Notes: a model not told the origin generated them from the letters alone. Positions 50,733 to 63,865 are shown, numbered from the stretch's first letter. The stretch is 64,000 nucleotides of DNA from Apostichopus japonicus (GCF_037975245.1 NC_092563.1:18653594-18717593); one strand, 5' to 3'. Numbers and translations: made by a program.

Positions 50733-50845
50733 TTTGTGACCTTATACGGCGGAATATGTACATAGGCTACCCTGTGAAAATGATAAATACAAACAGCAAC
50801 TAAGATGCAAATTTAAGATGAAAGAACAAGGATATCTGTCAACAA

Positions 50846-53800
50846 TTGAAAGCGGCAATACTTATCGCTGGAGCATTTGAGTGTGTTGCGGAATCCAAAG
50901 CAAAACGCGCGCTCCCAGTTTTCCACGTTCCCGCTGATACGCAACATGCGTCCTTATTAAGCCACTCCACAGTATCTGAACTTGGTATTGTGAAAATCAT
51001 CAACGCTGGCTGTGATGAAGTGAGTACACAGTCCCACCCGGCAAAGATCGACCAAAGCAAACTCACTACCAGCGAACTCGCCCCGCGAAAATACTCGACA
51101 ATATCCGACAATTTGCAAAGTAATCGGAAAGCTAAAGGATTATAAGTTCAAGTTGCACATAGACGACACTGTTGCAGCCGTTGCGCAACCCTCCGTCGTA
51201 TCCCTTTCTACGTTCGGAAGAGTGTGGAGAAAGAGCTCAACATCCTAGAGGAGAACAATGGCATTGAAAAAATACACAGTCCATACTTCTTGGATTTTCC
51301 CAATTGTCGTTGCACACAAAGCCAACAACCCTGACAGAGGAAGACTTTGTGTTGACATGCGCGCAACAAACAAAGATATCAGACGCGAACGTTATATCAC
51401 GCCAACGGTAGACGACCGCATTCACAAGATCAATGGTGCCACAGCCTTCTCCAAACTCGACCTCACTGCTGAATATCACCAAATCTAGCTAGACGAAGCG
51501 TCCAGATTTATCACGACCTTTCTTCGCATGTTGGTTTAAGACGATAGAAACGTCTGAATTTCCTAATTTTTTCAGCAGCCGAAATATTCCAAAATATGAT
51601 TCAACAAGTTCTACACGGTATTACTGGCGTAATCAATTTTAGCGACGACATACTTGTTTACGGAGCGTCCCAAAGCGACCAAGACAAAGTTTTAGAAGCC
51701 CTGTTTAAACGTATAAGTGAATACAACCTTACTATCAACAAGGACAAGTGTACCTTTCACAAGCATACTTTGAAGTGTTTTCTCGGCAAGGCATTTGTGC
51801 AGACCCAAGGAAAATAGCGTCCGTACAGAATACATCTCCGCCTAAGAACGTGACAAATGCACGCAGCTTTCTCGACATAGTAAACTATACTGTTCCCGGT
51901 TTATTCCAGATTTGTGAACACTCGCCCAATCAATAAGCCAGCTTACCCAAAGGTACAAAGATTCCAAATGGTCATGGACAGAGCGATACCAAGCAGCATT
52001 CGAGCAACTGAAAGCTCACCTAACAAGAAACAAAGTCTTAATGTCTTATTTCGTCCACAGAAAGCAATCCGAGCTAGTTGAAGATGCCATTCCTGTTGTA
52101 TTTAGCTCAATCATATCACAGAAGGGAAATGACGCCGAATCACAAAGCGTTATCGCAATCGTTAGTCGCACCCTAACTCCTGTAGAACAACGCTACTCGC
52201 AGACAGAACTTGAAGGTCTCGCAATTGTATGGGGATGCATGTGAACATTTCCGATTGTATCTTTTAGGATCACATTTCACGTCAATCACCGATGAGAAAC
52301 CGTTGATGTTAAAGACGCGCTAGCGTACAAGAAACCGGCGGCGCTATTTGTCACTCACCGAAAAAGTTTTGTGCCAGTCACAAAAACCCGGATGTTAATA
52401 AAAGTACACACGGGTTTACTACAGTACTATACCAAGTTCTGTGAAGTTACAACGCTGCGCTGTGCGTGTGTGGGGCTCAGACACCCCATAAGGTTGAATA
52501 ACCCTATGTCCAAACCCCCAGCGAGGATTGAAAGATGGGCGTTACGACTAGAATCATATCACTTCACGACTCAGTACAAGCCAGGAACAAGCTACCCTGC
52601 TGATTATTTGTCACGTCACCCGTACCACAACGACACAGCAGGCAACGAACATAAACTGATTCGCGAAGCAGAACAGTACGTTGGCTACGTTTCTGCTAAC
52701 GCCACACCTATAGCAATGTCATTGACAGACATCATCGACAAATCAAAGAATGACGCAACAATTTCTGCGGTTATTGACGCCATCAACAACGATAACTGGC
52801 ATACTACAATAGATACATATGACGACACTGTTGACAAACCAGCACTCAGGTCATTCCATACCATCCGTGATGAACTGACCGTTACGAATGACAACACTCT
52901 CCTACGAGGGACACGACTCGTTATTCCCAGTGCCCTTCAGAAACAAAGCCCTCAATCTGTCCCATGAAGGACACCAAGGTATTGTTAAAAACAAAGAAAC
53001 TAGTCAGAGAAAAGTTATGGTTCCCTTGAATCGACCGACTGGTTGAAAACCTGGTAGGAAAGTGCCTTGCTTGCCATGCAACACTGACTATTCTCTTACA
53101 GAACCTCTCCACATGTCCCAACTACCCTACGAACCATGGACTAAATTAGGGATCGACTTTTGTGGACCATTCCTGTCAAGTGACTACTCATTGGTGGTTA
53201 CTGATGAATACTCTAGATTCCCCGAAATTGATCATTAAATCCCTGCAAACCAAACCGTCATTACCAAAAACAAAATACTAGCAACCCATGGTATTCCAGT
53301 CGAAATTAAATCCGACAATGGTCCCCCTTTTAATTTTTAAGGAATTCAGTGACTAGTCACAACACATGGGATTTCACCATCGCAAAATAACACCCCTCTG
53401 GCCAAAAGCCAATGCCGAAACTGACAGAATCATGAAGACATATGAAAAAGGTAAGCCATGGAAACAAGAATTGTACTAATTTCTTAGAAATTACAAAGTG
53501 ACCCCTCATATCACCACAAACAAATCATCGGCAGAACCTTTATTTGGTCGTAAAATGCGGACCAAGCTGCCCCAAGTTGAAAGCCCTTCCCCAATTGACC
53601 AGTCTCTCCAAAACAGAGATGATCAAGCCAAGCCAAGAAATGAAATTAAGATCTGACAAGAAATCACATGTAAAAACCTCCCATATCAAAGTTGGTGATC
53701 AGGTTTTGCTACGTCAAAGAAAACGTAACAAGTTTTCAGCCCCTTTTCATAGCAACTCCTCCAACTCGGAGTACCTGCTCCCAAACGTTACATCTTCGTT
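50846..53800 (+). pseudogene. Ty3/gypsy LTR-retrotransposon pol remnant
   Basis: Pieces of a gypsy-type polyprotein lie in the expected order: the end of the protease (about 50846-51145), the reverse transcriptase palm with an FSDDIL catalytic motif (51240-51810), RNase H (about 52040-52330), a tether ending in ADYLSRHP (52500-52620), then integrase with a CxxC pair (53070-53080), a GIDFCGPF strand (53152-53175) and SDNGPPF (53310-53330). Numerous stops and frameshifts in every domain show it is dead. Gag and clear LTRs were not found. It is on the strand opposite to the oxidase gene, starting 114 bp from its ATG. Confidence 0.88.
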
Positions 53801-54639
53801 TACATGGTGGCGCTTGTTCTTTTGTTCTGAGCACACGTTCGTTTCGCGTGAGCGTTCGTTTTGATTTCGTGTGAATGGTTTTTTGCTTACAATACTTCCT
53901 CGTTTTTATGGTGGCGCTTGATCTTTTTGTTCTGACAAGTGGATCATTTTTGACTTCACGGTGCTCCTGGTTTATCCTTCGGTTGTATGTGTTTGATATG
54001 TTTCGCTACATGATTGTCTTTTTTAAACAGTTCTATGTTACAAATGTTTTGCGACTGACCGTATCGTATACATATGATGGTTTTCAGTGCAATTCCTTGG
54101 TGTACGTACAGATTCCTTCTATTCAATTTGTTGCAATTGATTCCCTTCATTATTTTTATTTCTCTTTTTAAGTATGCCTTTTGTTTGCATTTGCATGTTT
54201 ACATTGGCATTTACATAATATTTGTTTCATTTTGCATATTTCTTCTTTTTCATTTTTCTTTCTTGTTTATTTGTTTCAGCGTTGTATTTTGTGCCCAAAC
54301 GGCCGCCCATATAATTATACGTGAACATTGTGTACGTTATACGCACAGAACATACGGCACGAATGAAACTTTTTGACCTACGACTTTCTTTACGTTTCTG
54401 CTAAGAACTTACCGAACTATTTTGATTTAAACACAGTGACTTGACACCATAAAGGATAACGAAGGCAGAGATCAAAGGAGCACCACAGGCTGATAATATA
54501 GTTACTGATAGTCAGGATCTTGCAGATCAACAAATATTTTGTGTCGGTTTTTACAAGGGAAGATATGAGTAGTTTTCCAGATATTCGGGGGGGGGGGGGG
54601 GGAGTGATAATCCTAAACTGGATACGGTCTTATTTTCGG
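53801..54639. repeat. T-rich gypsy 3' region with a partial duplication
   Basis: ATGGTGGCGCTTGTTCTTTTG near 53804 recurs about 108 bp later as ATGGTGGCGCTTGATCTTTTTG. CCTCCAACTCGG.GTACCTGCTC at 53757 recurs near 55672. These may be parts of a decayed LTR region into which the LINE was inserted. A G15 run lies near 54589. Confidence 0.4.
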
Positions 54640-55195
54640 ATCAGGTTGTCTTAAAGGACCTGCTTCGTCTAAATATGTCTAAAGCTTCTGGACCTGATGC
54701 AATCCATCTGTAATTGTTGAAGTCTTTTGCAACCCATTTGTGCGTTCCACTCTCATTGGTTTTTAGTAAATTTATGAATGAAGGTTATATGTTCCTAAGG
54801 ACTGAAGATGTGCTAATATTTCCCCCTATTTTCAAGAAGGGTGATAAGTCTAAGCCCTGTAATTATAGGCCCGTTAGTCTCACTAGTGTTGTTTGTAAGG
54901 TCATAGTAGTTGTACCAGAGGTCATTGTCTTAAACTCCAAAAGTCACAAAGTAGTATTAATATTTGGTATAATACTAACTTTCTTTCAAATAGGGTTATG
55001 AATGAGTGGAACGGTTTGCCTGAGAATGTTGTACTTGCAAGTAGTGTGAATGGGTTTAAGAATGCTTTGGACAAGCACTTTAAGCATTGTAATCGGGTCT
55101 CAGTGTTTGTGTCTTCAGTTTTTTTTTCTCTCTCCTATAGGGTCCTTGATGAGGACTTGAGTGTTCCTCCTGATCCCTTTTTACTACAACACTAA
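54640..55195 (+). pseudogene. Internally deleted LINE remnant
   Basis: The first part encodes the start of a non-LTR reverse transcriptase (SKASGPDAI, then FPPIFKKGDKSKPCNYRPVS near 54821-54880). It jumps directly to the C-terminal tail (NEWNGLPENVV.ASSVNGFKN, 55000-55060), missing the catalytic centre between. Stops are also present. It is dead. Internal deletion is inferred from the family order of these blocks. Confidence 0.8.
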
Positions 55196-56953
55196 CTAAA
55201 CTAAGCAAAGACAATCTATAGTATTCAGTAACCTAGAAAGTCTCTAATATTCGATATTTAAGTTAAGCGCTTCCTGTTTGACTGAATACGCTCGCTTTGA
55301 AAATTGGCTCCTAAGGCCTCACCACAATGCACAGTAAGACGCCCTTGATTACGCAATACGCCTGAAATTCCATATTGATGACGTCAGGGAGGACGAACTC
55401 AATCGAGCAGTAGCGCTTTCTCCGTACAAACGTTTTTTTTTTTAGTCTTCCTCCTTACTCTTTTATGTTTTATTGCCTTGCGAGCACTGTAGTTTACTGT
55501 TAAGGATTAATAAAGTTATTCTTATACTCTTACTCCTCCACTTTCAGACTAGTGTTCCCCACCCCATTAATTTATCCCACCATCATGTGAACAAAAACTT
55601 CACAAGTAAGAGCACATGAGTATTGTGGCCCTCCTTGAATTATTGGTGCCTCTCCTTAAATTGTTGGTGCCCCTCCAACTCGGGGTACCTGCTCACCAGA
55701 GGCTCAAGCAATTCTGTAAAGCCGTAATCAAATCAGCGTGGTGAACAACATAGACAGCTCATAGACGGGAACATGCCTAGGGTTATGATTTTTTCTTCAA
55801 CAAGTAATAGAACAATTTTGTAAGCAGCGGCTTAATAGCCATGAGTTGTAATTCAGTTCTACTAGTTTATATATTTTCCACAAAATTCGAGCTATCAGGT
55901 GCATCCAGTGTTTCTTTATATGAAAATGAAAGAAATGTTCACGATAAGATCAGGATTTCATCGAATCCTCGTTACTATAACCATGGAGGTAAAAACTGTT
56001 TTTACCTCCATGCTATAACGTAGGCACCCTTTGCACGAGTCATTGTTTTGAGTGTATCAACATGGCGCGAGCGATCTTCAAATGGCTGCAAAGCGTACTG
56101 TTGTCAACAGGTGTGATAGGCCTCTATAACTATACGTGTAAATGTCTGTGAGCTGTACTCGGCAGTATACATCAATGGATATATTTAGAGGCACACACAG
56201 CCAATTAATTTTTTCCAGATGTTATAACTTGACGTGCATGGATGCACAGAATACAAAAGCTACTGCGATGTATGCATTAACTGTGAGTAGCTCTCGCTAA
56301 TTCCCTCAAAGAATATACTGCAAAAGCGACTTTTACATACGTAATTGGTGTTGTATACTTTGGGTAGTGTTGGGGCGCTGACCAGTGACCGTGATTCGTT
56401 CAGTTCAAACAATGACAAGAGTCATTTGGTAAAAAAATCCAAATAATTGAAGTTTGCTAACAATATTAAAGATACACGATTACCCATTGATGAACTTCGA
56501 ATGTCACTTACCTCGTATGACCGTCTCTATGTATAACCTACCTGTTATAGATGTAAACTGCCAGTTAACTTCCACAGAGAATCCTGTAAGGTCACTGTGT
56601 TAGGCCTACTAGAGATAAACGTGCAGAGGTGCAGTTTTATAACCCGAAGTATCCTTACGTCCTTACTTTACGAAAGAGAAAAAGAAAAGAATAATTCACC
56701 GTTGACAATCAAGGTTTTCTGTCGTTAAACCGTCACGCCTCGCACGTGTACAGTGACCTAGGTGTTTGACTGCATTTAATCAATTTGCCATATTCTTTAA
56801 CTAAGTGATCCTTCTCAAGTCTGTGACCTTGACCTCAAACCATTTCACTGGTGTCTGAAAAGTTATAATTATACTACACTCCCAAAGAGACAATTAAGGC
56901 CGTGTCAATAAGGTCAATCAGTCCAACGGACAAATGACCGCAGGTATTGTACG
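55196..56953. other. Intergenic DNA without recognised genes
   Basis: A short inverted repeat (GGAGGTAAAAACTG / TTTTTACCTCCATG) lies near 55984-56012. No gene recognised. Confidence 0.4.
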
Positions 56954-57038
56954 GCTACTATAGTTTACACAACAATAAAGGACCTGTTGAGCAGAACTCA
57001 ACACAAACAGTTGGTCTGTACGTAAGGGGGTATGGTCA

Positions 57039-57099
<61 letters not shown>

Positions 57100-57176
57100 T
57101 ATAGGTTACACAACAATAATGAAGGCCTGTTGAACATAACTCAACATGAACAGTTGGTCTGTCCGTAAGGGTCACG
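56954..57176. repeat. ~85-bp direct repeat flanking (TA)n
   Basis: CTATAG.TTACACAACAATAA through GTTGGTCTGT.CGTAAGGG and GGTCACGCA occurs at 56954-57040 and again at about 57099-57175. The two copies flank a 59-bp (TA)n tract at 57041-57099. Confidence 0.88.
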
Positions 57177-59329
57177 CAAACACAATATGCCCTATACAGA
57201 CAAATGACCGATAGGATTAAGTTCTTCTTTTCTTATAAACTTCTTCTAAATTCTTCATTAATAGGTTCTTACAAGAAGTATTCTAAACATTCCGCATAGG
57301 CCACTAGAACATAGAAAAAGTTCGAAAAGATAGAATCTTTATACAAATATAATTAAGTTTCCATTGTAACCACATATTGACATCGAAAATATGCCTAAAA
57401 GTCATATCATTATATGGCCCTGCGTGAATGAGTAAGGATGAGAAGGGGGGGGGGGGGCTGTGTAATGAGGCTACAGTGTGTATTCTTATTAGCACTGCAG
57501 ATAAGCAGAGATGAAATAAAAAAAATGCATAACCCTGATGTCAGAATATTAATTTAATGTATTAATATCAATTCAAAATGAAATTAAGATTGTAACACAA
57601 CTCTTTCTGCCCATTTGATTATTCCTTTCTAATGAAACTACACCGAAGACTCACTTTGCCACAGTGGTGTGCTCAAAGGACATCTCTATCTCCCACCCTC
57701 CGCCCCTTCCATCGTCATTCGGGGAAATGGTAACTGTAAGATAAAGGTTCGACAGAGAGAAGGTCATGCGGCTATAGTCCGTGGTCCAGGGTCAAGGAGG
57801 GTCCAGAGGGAAACAACGATTTAAAGAATAGCCGTCGTTTTCATAATACGCACGTACAAAAGGGACAATGAGGTCCGTTGAGGCCATTGCCAGTCCCAGG
57901 ACCCGACGCCAATAAAGTTTATTTTTTAATTTCTTAAGCTTTCTCAATGCTCTGTAGCGTGTATGAGTTGATCACCCCAGGAATGATAGACCGAGTGAGT
58001 TTTACTACATTTTCAAATATAACAGTTAGATACTTACCTTTGGCAGTCTCAAGATCGCCTTTGTGATTTAATAATCGATGCCAAGCTTAAAGTGCAACAC
58101 AAATGAATATTTCGTAGCAACGAATTATAAGAAGATTTAGATAATAGTCGTATGCCTACTATTCATTTAGAACACACCAAGAGCATGACACGGTGCGCAA
58201 TGGAGGACTATCGCAAAATAATTCATAGCAACGAATTAATAATTTGTAGCAACGAATTATTTGCGCAAAACTATTTGGAAACCAGTTGGATATTATTTAT
58301 ATAGCATGACCCTGATGGTCTTTCGTATAAAATCCAGCCCGTTTTCATCATTCGTGTACAATGATGTTAATAGGCAAGAGCTCACTATTGGGAAAGGGAC
58401 AGACTGACAGAGGCTGTTAAATGAGGACGCTAAACTAAAACGATGATTTTAGGGAGCTCTGGTCATCGGCGTATACATTAACCTGGACCGACTACGTCAA
58501 TGGGCAGACGTGCAAACAACGTACCGATTTAATAAGAACGATTATTCCTTACGACAAGAGGAGAAGCCGTTTACACGTACCGACAAAATCGTACACGACA
58601 AATTGGCTAAAAACAAAATCGCAGACGATTTTGTCATGTCGTTTAAATGCACCTTAAATTAATGAATCTATAAGACTCTAAAAATAGATGTAAGAATAAT
58701 AGCCAGGGTCCATACAGATCAAACGTTTCTTATGAGACGGAAAGTAAATCTAAACAACGTTATCATAGGTAACTATTCTCATATTTACTGTAAAAGCCCG
58801 TTATAGCGGCGTTCTGTTGTCTACGGAACGCTTATCTCTTGGAATTGACAAACTTAACATGCGTGAAGCACCAGGAAGCCCGTTGCCATGGTTGGTACGT
58901 TTCCATACTTCGGCGTGATCCCTCTACGTTGTCTGAACTTCGATGGCTCTGAGTTTCTTGTAATATACAGAGAGAACTAAGATACTCGGAGCTACACGTT
59001 ACGTACACTCTCTGGTTCTCTCTCTAGCTTGCAGTACTGATGAAGCATTGACGGTCACGATACAGCAGCAATCTGAAGTATTCTCGTAGATTGAAATTGT
59101 TAAACCATTTTATCGTTTATCATCTATATCCTGTTTTCAGCTCCTTGAAGCAGCAGTTTTTACGGGTAAACATTTCAGAGGTGTGTATTTGTTTAATTTT
59201 GCAAGACGCTTTGAACTTGACTTTTCATAGTATTAACGTCAACATCGACCTAGGCATAAGTAGCATAGCCTAGGTCTAGGCATTGTAGGCCTACTAACGT
59301 TGATTACATCTATAAAATAGGCCTATGCT
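57177..59329. other. Intergenic DNA with one possible oxidase exon relic
   Basis: Mostly unrecognised sequence with a G12 run near 57446. The one item of note is at 58037-58090, listed separately. Confidence 0.35.
58037..58090 (-). pseudogene. Possible relic of a second hydroxyacid-oxidase exon 2
   Basis: The minus strand reads ..NHKGDLETAK followed by G|GTAAGT, in the same phase as oxidase exon 2 ([14 protein letters not shown]). Over the last 19 nt, 14 match, and all five differences are at third codon positions. The similarity does not continue upstream, so it is either a truncated paralogue or coincidence. Confidence 0.25.
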
Positions 59330-60024
59330 CAAGGGCGGCGGAACCGGGGGGGGCACAGGGGGCACGTGCCCCCCACTTTTCCTCAGGTTAAAAATGTGCC
59401 CTTTTTCCACCTAAAAATTTTTAAATAAAAAAAGAGTTTACAAAGCGAAACCCACGTCGAATGAAATATTTCGGGAAGTTTTAAATGTTTACTACCACAG
59501 GCGTAGGAGCCCAATTTGATTGGGGTGGGGGGGGGGGGGCTGTAACGACTTGCCCGAAAAATATTACCAATAACATACAATCATTTGCCGTGTTATAACC
59601 CTTCCAAATTGGTTATAATTATTGGGAAAGTCGTTACAATAATAATTATCATAATATCAGTTTAAACATTGAAAAACACATAGAAAATTATTTTTCTTTC
59701 AGTATTTTGACATATTTCATTTGCTTTCATGCATGTATCGATCGCGTGTGCAGGGACTTGGACTTTATAATGATTTCACCTCATTTTATCTTTCTCCTTG
59801 TTTCCCAATTTGCACATTAGATATTGCAGTGCTAGTATGCATTGTTTCCTTGAAGGGGGGGGGGGGGGGTGGCGTTGATGGAGTGATGTGTATACGCAAG
59901 TAAGATAATACAATAAGAGTTATAAAGGGTACTAAATATCAGGCTGCATCAGTCCAATCGAATTTCTGCAAAGTGCCCTTCGACGTTGGTGCCCCCCAGA
60001 TTTAAAGTGCTTCCGCCGCCCTTG
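59330..60024. mobile_element. hAT-like non-autonomous element, 695 bp
   Basis: Perfect 14-bp inverted termini CAAGGGCGGCGGAA / TTCCGCCGCCCTTG and a perfect 8-bp target duplication CCTATGCT (59322-59329, 60025-60032) define exact ends. A fragment of the CGTAGGAGCC family with its G-run is nested near 59499-59580. Two G-runs of eleven or more are inside. No transposase. Confidence 0.9.
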
Positions 60025-60032
60025 CCTATGCT

Positions 60033-61589
60033 TAAAATTAGGTGACCGTTAAGTCACCAAGTACATCAGTTTGAACAAATTAGGATCGTTATCAAAAGTA
60101 CTTTCTATTCATCGCTGCTTTCAACCATGCCTATTGTCATTCTCATATATTCATAAAAACTGAGGTGGCGTTAGTGTCCAACGCCGATTATCCTTTTTTC
60201 TATCTTCTGTTTGGAGGAGCATATGTCCAAAAAGTTAGGGCTATAGCCTAAGATTGTTGTTGCTAGGCTATAGGCCTAAACTAACCTAGTACTGAAACAT
60301 AGGCAACAATGCCTCAAAGTTCCAGTGATACGCTCTGATTATACGAAGGCTGTAGTATACCTCTAACCTAGGTCTATATATAGGCCGATGCTCACTTCGA
60401 AATCTGAGATCAAATGTAATAACTAATAATATATTAGGATAAAACATGACCAACCTACAAAGAGTTAACCTCACCTCGGCCTATAGGCCCATAATACATT
60501 TGAGTGGTTTGTAATAAGTTAGGCATAAGGTAGATCCCATATCGTCGGGCTGGGATGAGATGAAATAATTTTATATTGGGCGTAGGCTAGTTGCACACAT
60601 ATATGTGGATTAGCCTACGGTAGACCAAGTTATACTGATACTGTGATAGGCCGAGGATATATATGTATGACGAGTGCAACCTTGCCAAATATTTTACAGT
60701 ATAAAATCATACAATTAATGACACATTTAAGTATCAGGGAGGGAGAAGGGGGGGGGGTGGAGTGTATATATCAGGTCTATGTTGTTGTTGAAATAACCTC
60801 GATGACTACTGTTTGTGCTTGCGTAGTAACCAGACTCACATCCGTTCAAAGGAAACTTCACAAAATACAGAACATTGAATTATTCTAATCTAAATCTGCT
60901 CCAGAAGAAGAGATCGTGGTCAATGAGATAAACACACCAACACATAAAAAACACACTGAAAACAGATTCCAAGTTGTTATTGTTGTTAACTAGAAGCATT
61001 TAATAAAACCCTTTACCAGTGAAGTTTATATTTACATTCATCCTCTAAAGCTGTTAATAATTTTTCAACTGAATTGCTAATTACTTCGTAAACTGGTTAG
61101 TGTTCTGATATTAAATTATAAGTCATTTTATTGTTGGAGAGTCCGGCAAGGGAACTGACATAAGGCTACCACAGCTTCCTTGTCTAATTGTGGTTGAAAA
61201 GCATGTATATCTGAATCTTCAATATTTGACCTTCCACATAATGCATTAATTAATGTTGACATTGAAGTATTGTAAACTTATCTTAGTACAGAAGACAATT
61301 AGATGCTACGCTCTGCTTTCATAAGTTTGTCTTTTCTGTTGTGTCTCGTGTTGTTGTGAAGTATCCACATACCTGATTGAAGTAAGCAGCCTTGCACTAA
61401 CAGCACATTTATACAAAAACATATTTCGTAGAAGTAGAAGGCTGTAATACTAATTAAGAACCAACTGTAACAACCAGTAACAACCATTACTGTAGGTAAT
61501 AAATATCGTAAAACAACACCCCCTCTTTTCAGATCAAGTTGATTAGTATACTTCCTAAACAATAACTACACTGTAAACTTAATTTGGTC
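60033..61589. other. Intergenic DNA without recognised genes
   Basis: AGGCCTA words are frequent near 60250-60500, without array structure. No gene recognised. Confidence 0.4.
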
Positions 61590-61591
61590 CA

Positions 61592-61938
61592 CCGACTAAC
61601 ATAACGTTAGTCCATCTGGTGCCTCTACCGACTAACATAGCCTTAGTCAGTTGCTATACCGACTAATTTATTCCTTAGTCAGTTGGATTTCTTAGTCGGT
61701 CATCTTAGTCCGTCAACTTAGCCAATCAACAATATCTTAGTCGGTAAATGTATATTAGTCAGTTACATTAGTTGGTGACATTAGTCGTTCTTTACCGACT
61801 AATTTATATGAGCCACTGACTAGTTTATAGCAGGTTTTACATTAGTCAGGATGGTGCCTCTCCCGACTAACCTTTCTTAGTCGGTATCGACTGACTAGAA
61901 TCACTGAAAGAATTAAACCCGACTAGTTTCACTGACTA
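61592..61938. repeat. Cluster of TTAGTCGG-type octamers in both orientations
   Basis: About twenty copies of TTAGTC(G/A)G or its complement CCGACTAA/TGACTAG lie within ~350 bp, separated by 5-30 bp of non-conserved sequence. GGTGCCTCTACCGACTAAC near 61619 recurs near 61853, so part of the cluster is duplicated. Function unknown. Confidence 0.8.
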
Positions 61939-62575
61939 GAAAGAAAAAGGAGCAGAAGAAACACAAATAATGTGTACGTTGGCAGTATTTATTTCTGATA
62001 AAACTTCTGATGTCTACAAAAGCTGACTTTCGACAGATGGAGAAGAAATCACTGTAAACAAAAATCTGAAAATATGATTTTATTCCAACAAAGTTAAGAC
62101 AAGTTAATGGATCAAACATGATTCGCAAAAGTATAGCACTGCACAATAATGCAAAGTTGAATCTTGGGCAAGGGTTCCTCATGACTTTCGTTTAAAAGTG
62201 GTACCCCAAATCGACACCAGTTAAGTCTTCACGAACAAAGAGTGTTTCTCTTAACTACAAATGGCCTCCCACTTGTCTTCAGGAAGCCAAAAATCTGCAC
62301 CATTATTGACCTGTGAACAGAAAATATGATATACGTGTAAGCACAGATACAGATATAGCACATGATAACTCACATTATCATAAACATACATTTACATTAA
62401 AATTTTATAACATATTGGGAGGTATACATTTAAATCTAGGTCCCTCAAATTATAAGCCAGGAATAGCAGCGTTACCAAATAATTATTAGCTTTGCACAGC
62501 ATAACACCAAGTTATTTTTCAAAGCTTAATAATCATGTTAATCATGTTAATAATGATCCCAATAGACCGGGAGCG
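61939..62575. other. Intergenic DNA
   Basis: No gene recognised. The minus-strand frame at 61913-62182 has no domain I know. Confidence 0.35.
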
Positions 62576-62800
62576 CAGAGGGTTTGGTTAGCTGGGAAGG
62601 TAAACAATTGCGAGTGAGTTTAACTATTGTACCAACTGTTTAATAATATTAAAGGTACTTTTCATAACCTGTTTTAAAAAAACAGTCTGGTATATCATAT
62701 ACGTGCAAGCCTCAATAGTTTGGTCAAATTTTTACTGATCTGTAGAGCGGCAGTCCAGAGGGTTTGGTTAGCTGGGAAGTAACCAATTGCCTGGTACATC
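62576..62800 (+). repeat. ~181-bp spaced direct repeat
   Basis: CAGAGGGTTTGGTTAGCTGG followed by GAAG.TAA.CAATTGC occurs near 62576 and again near 62757. Confidence 0.7.
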
Positions 62801-62904
62801 ACAATGTTCACAATGCATTCCTGTATATGAAACCAGACGACTGGCAAACCGGCTGTGGTGGGTGTGGCTGGGAGAGCAATTTTAAAGTCACCTGATAGCT
62901 AACC

Positions 62905-63865
62905 TAGATCAGTTTTCATGGTAACACATCAAAGTAAGTACATTGTGTCAGGTATGGCCCCAAGAGCAACAAATGGCCATTGCCAGTAATTATTGGTGGT
63001 GGGGTACCCCTGCCAGTGATCTATAATTGACCCCTCACGGCTGACCTAGACGTCAGCTCATGAGGTAACCACTTGAAACCTACTGGAAAATGTTGGTTAG
63101 GACTTCAGATACAACTGATGGGCATTGCCAGTAATTTTTATTGGTGGGGTACCCCTGCCAGTAGACCCCCAAAATGCCCATCCCCTCATTGACCTAGGTA
63201 AGCTCATAAGGTAACCAGTTGAAACCTACTGGAAAATGATAGGTATTACTTCAAATGTAAGTGATGGGCATTTCCAGTCATTTACATTGATGGGGTAACC
63301 CTGCCAGTAGACCCCAAAAATGCCCATCCCCTCATTGACCTAGGTAAGCTCATAAGGTAACCAGTTGAAACCTACTGGAAAATGATAGGTATTACTTCAA
63401 ATGTAAGTGATGGGCATTTCCAGTCATTTCAATTGATGGGGTTACCCTGCCAGTAGACCCCCAAAATGCCCATCCCGCATTGACCTAGATGAGCTCATGA
63501 GATAACCAGTTGAAAACTTCTGTAAAAAGATTGGCAGGACTCTATATGTAACGGATGGGCATTTCCAGTAGTTTATATTAGTGGGGTACCCCTACCAGTA
63601 GACCCCCAAAATGCCCCCCCCCCCTCATTGATCTAGGTCAGCTCATGATTTAACCAGTTGAAAACTACTGGAAAATGATAGGTATCACTTCATATGTAAG
63701 GGATGGGCATTTCCAGTAATTTATATTGGTGGGCCACCACTGCCAGAGTCCCCCCTTATTAAACTAGGTGGGCTTTTGGTGTGACCAATTGAAAACTACT
63801 GGAAAATGATAGGTAGGACTCCAGATTAAAGGAGAGTGATTTCCAGTTATTTCCACTGGTTGGGT
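62905..63865 (+). repeat. ~145-bp tandem repeat, about 6.5 units
   Basis: ACCTAG.T.AGCTCATGAGGTA-like blocks recur near 62911, 63046, 63191, 63336, 63483, 63631 and 63763. GATGGGCATTTCCAGT, GGGGTACCCCTGCCAGTAGA and CCAAAATGCCCATCCC are shared by most units. The middle units (63120-63480) are almost identical. It is unrelated in sequence to the 145-bp array at 35.3 kb. Confidence 0.92.

Noticed and set aside
50846-53800. Intact retrotransposon
   Set aside because: Stops and frameshifts in every domain; no clear LTRs or gag.
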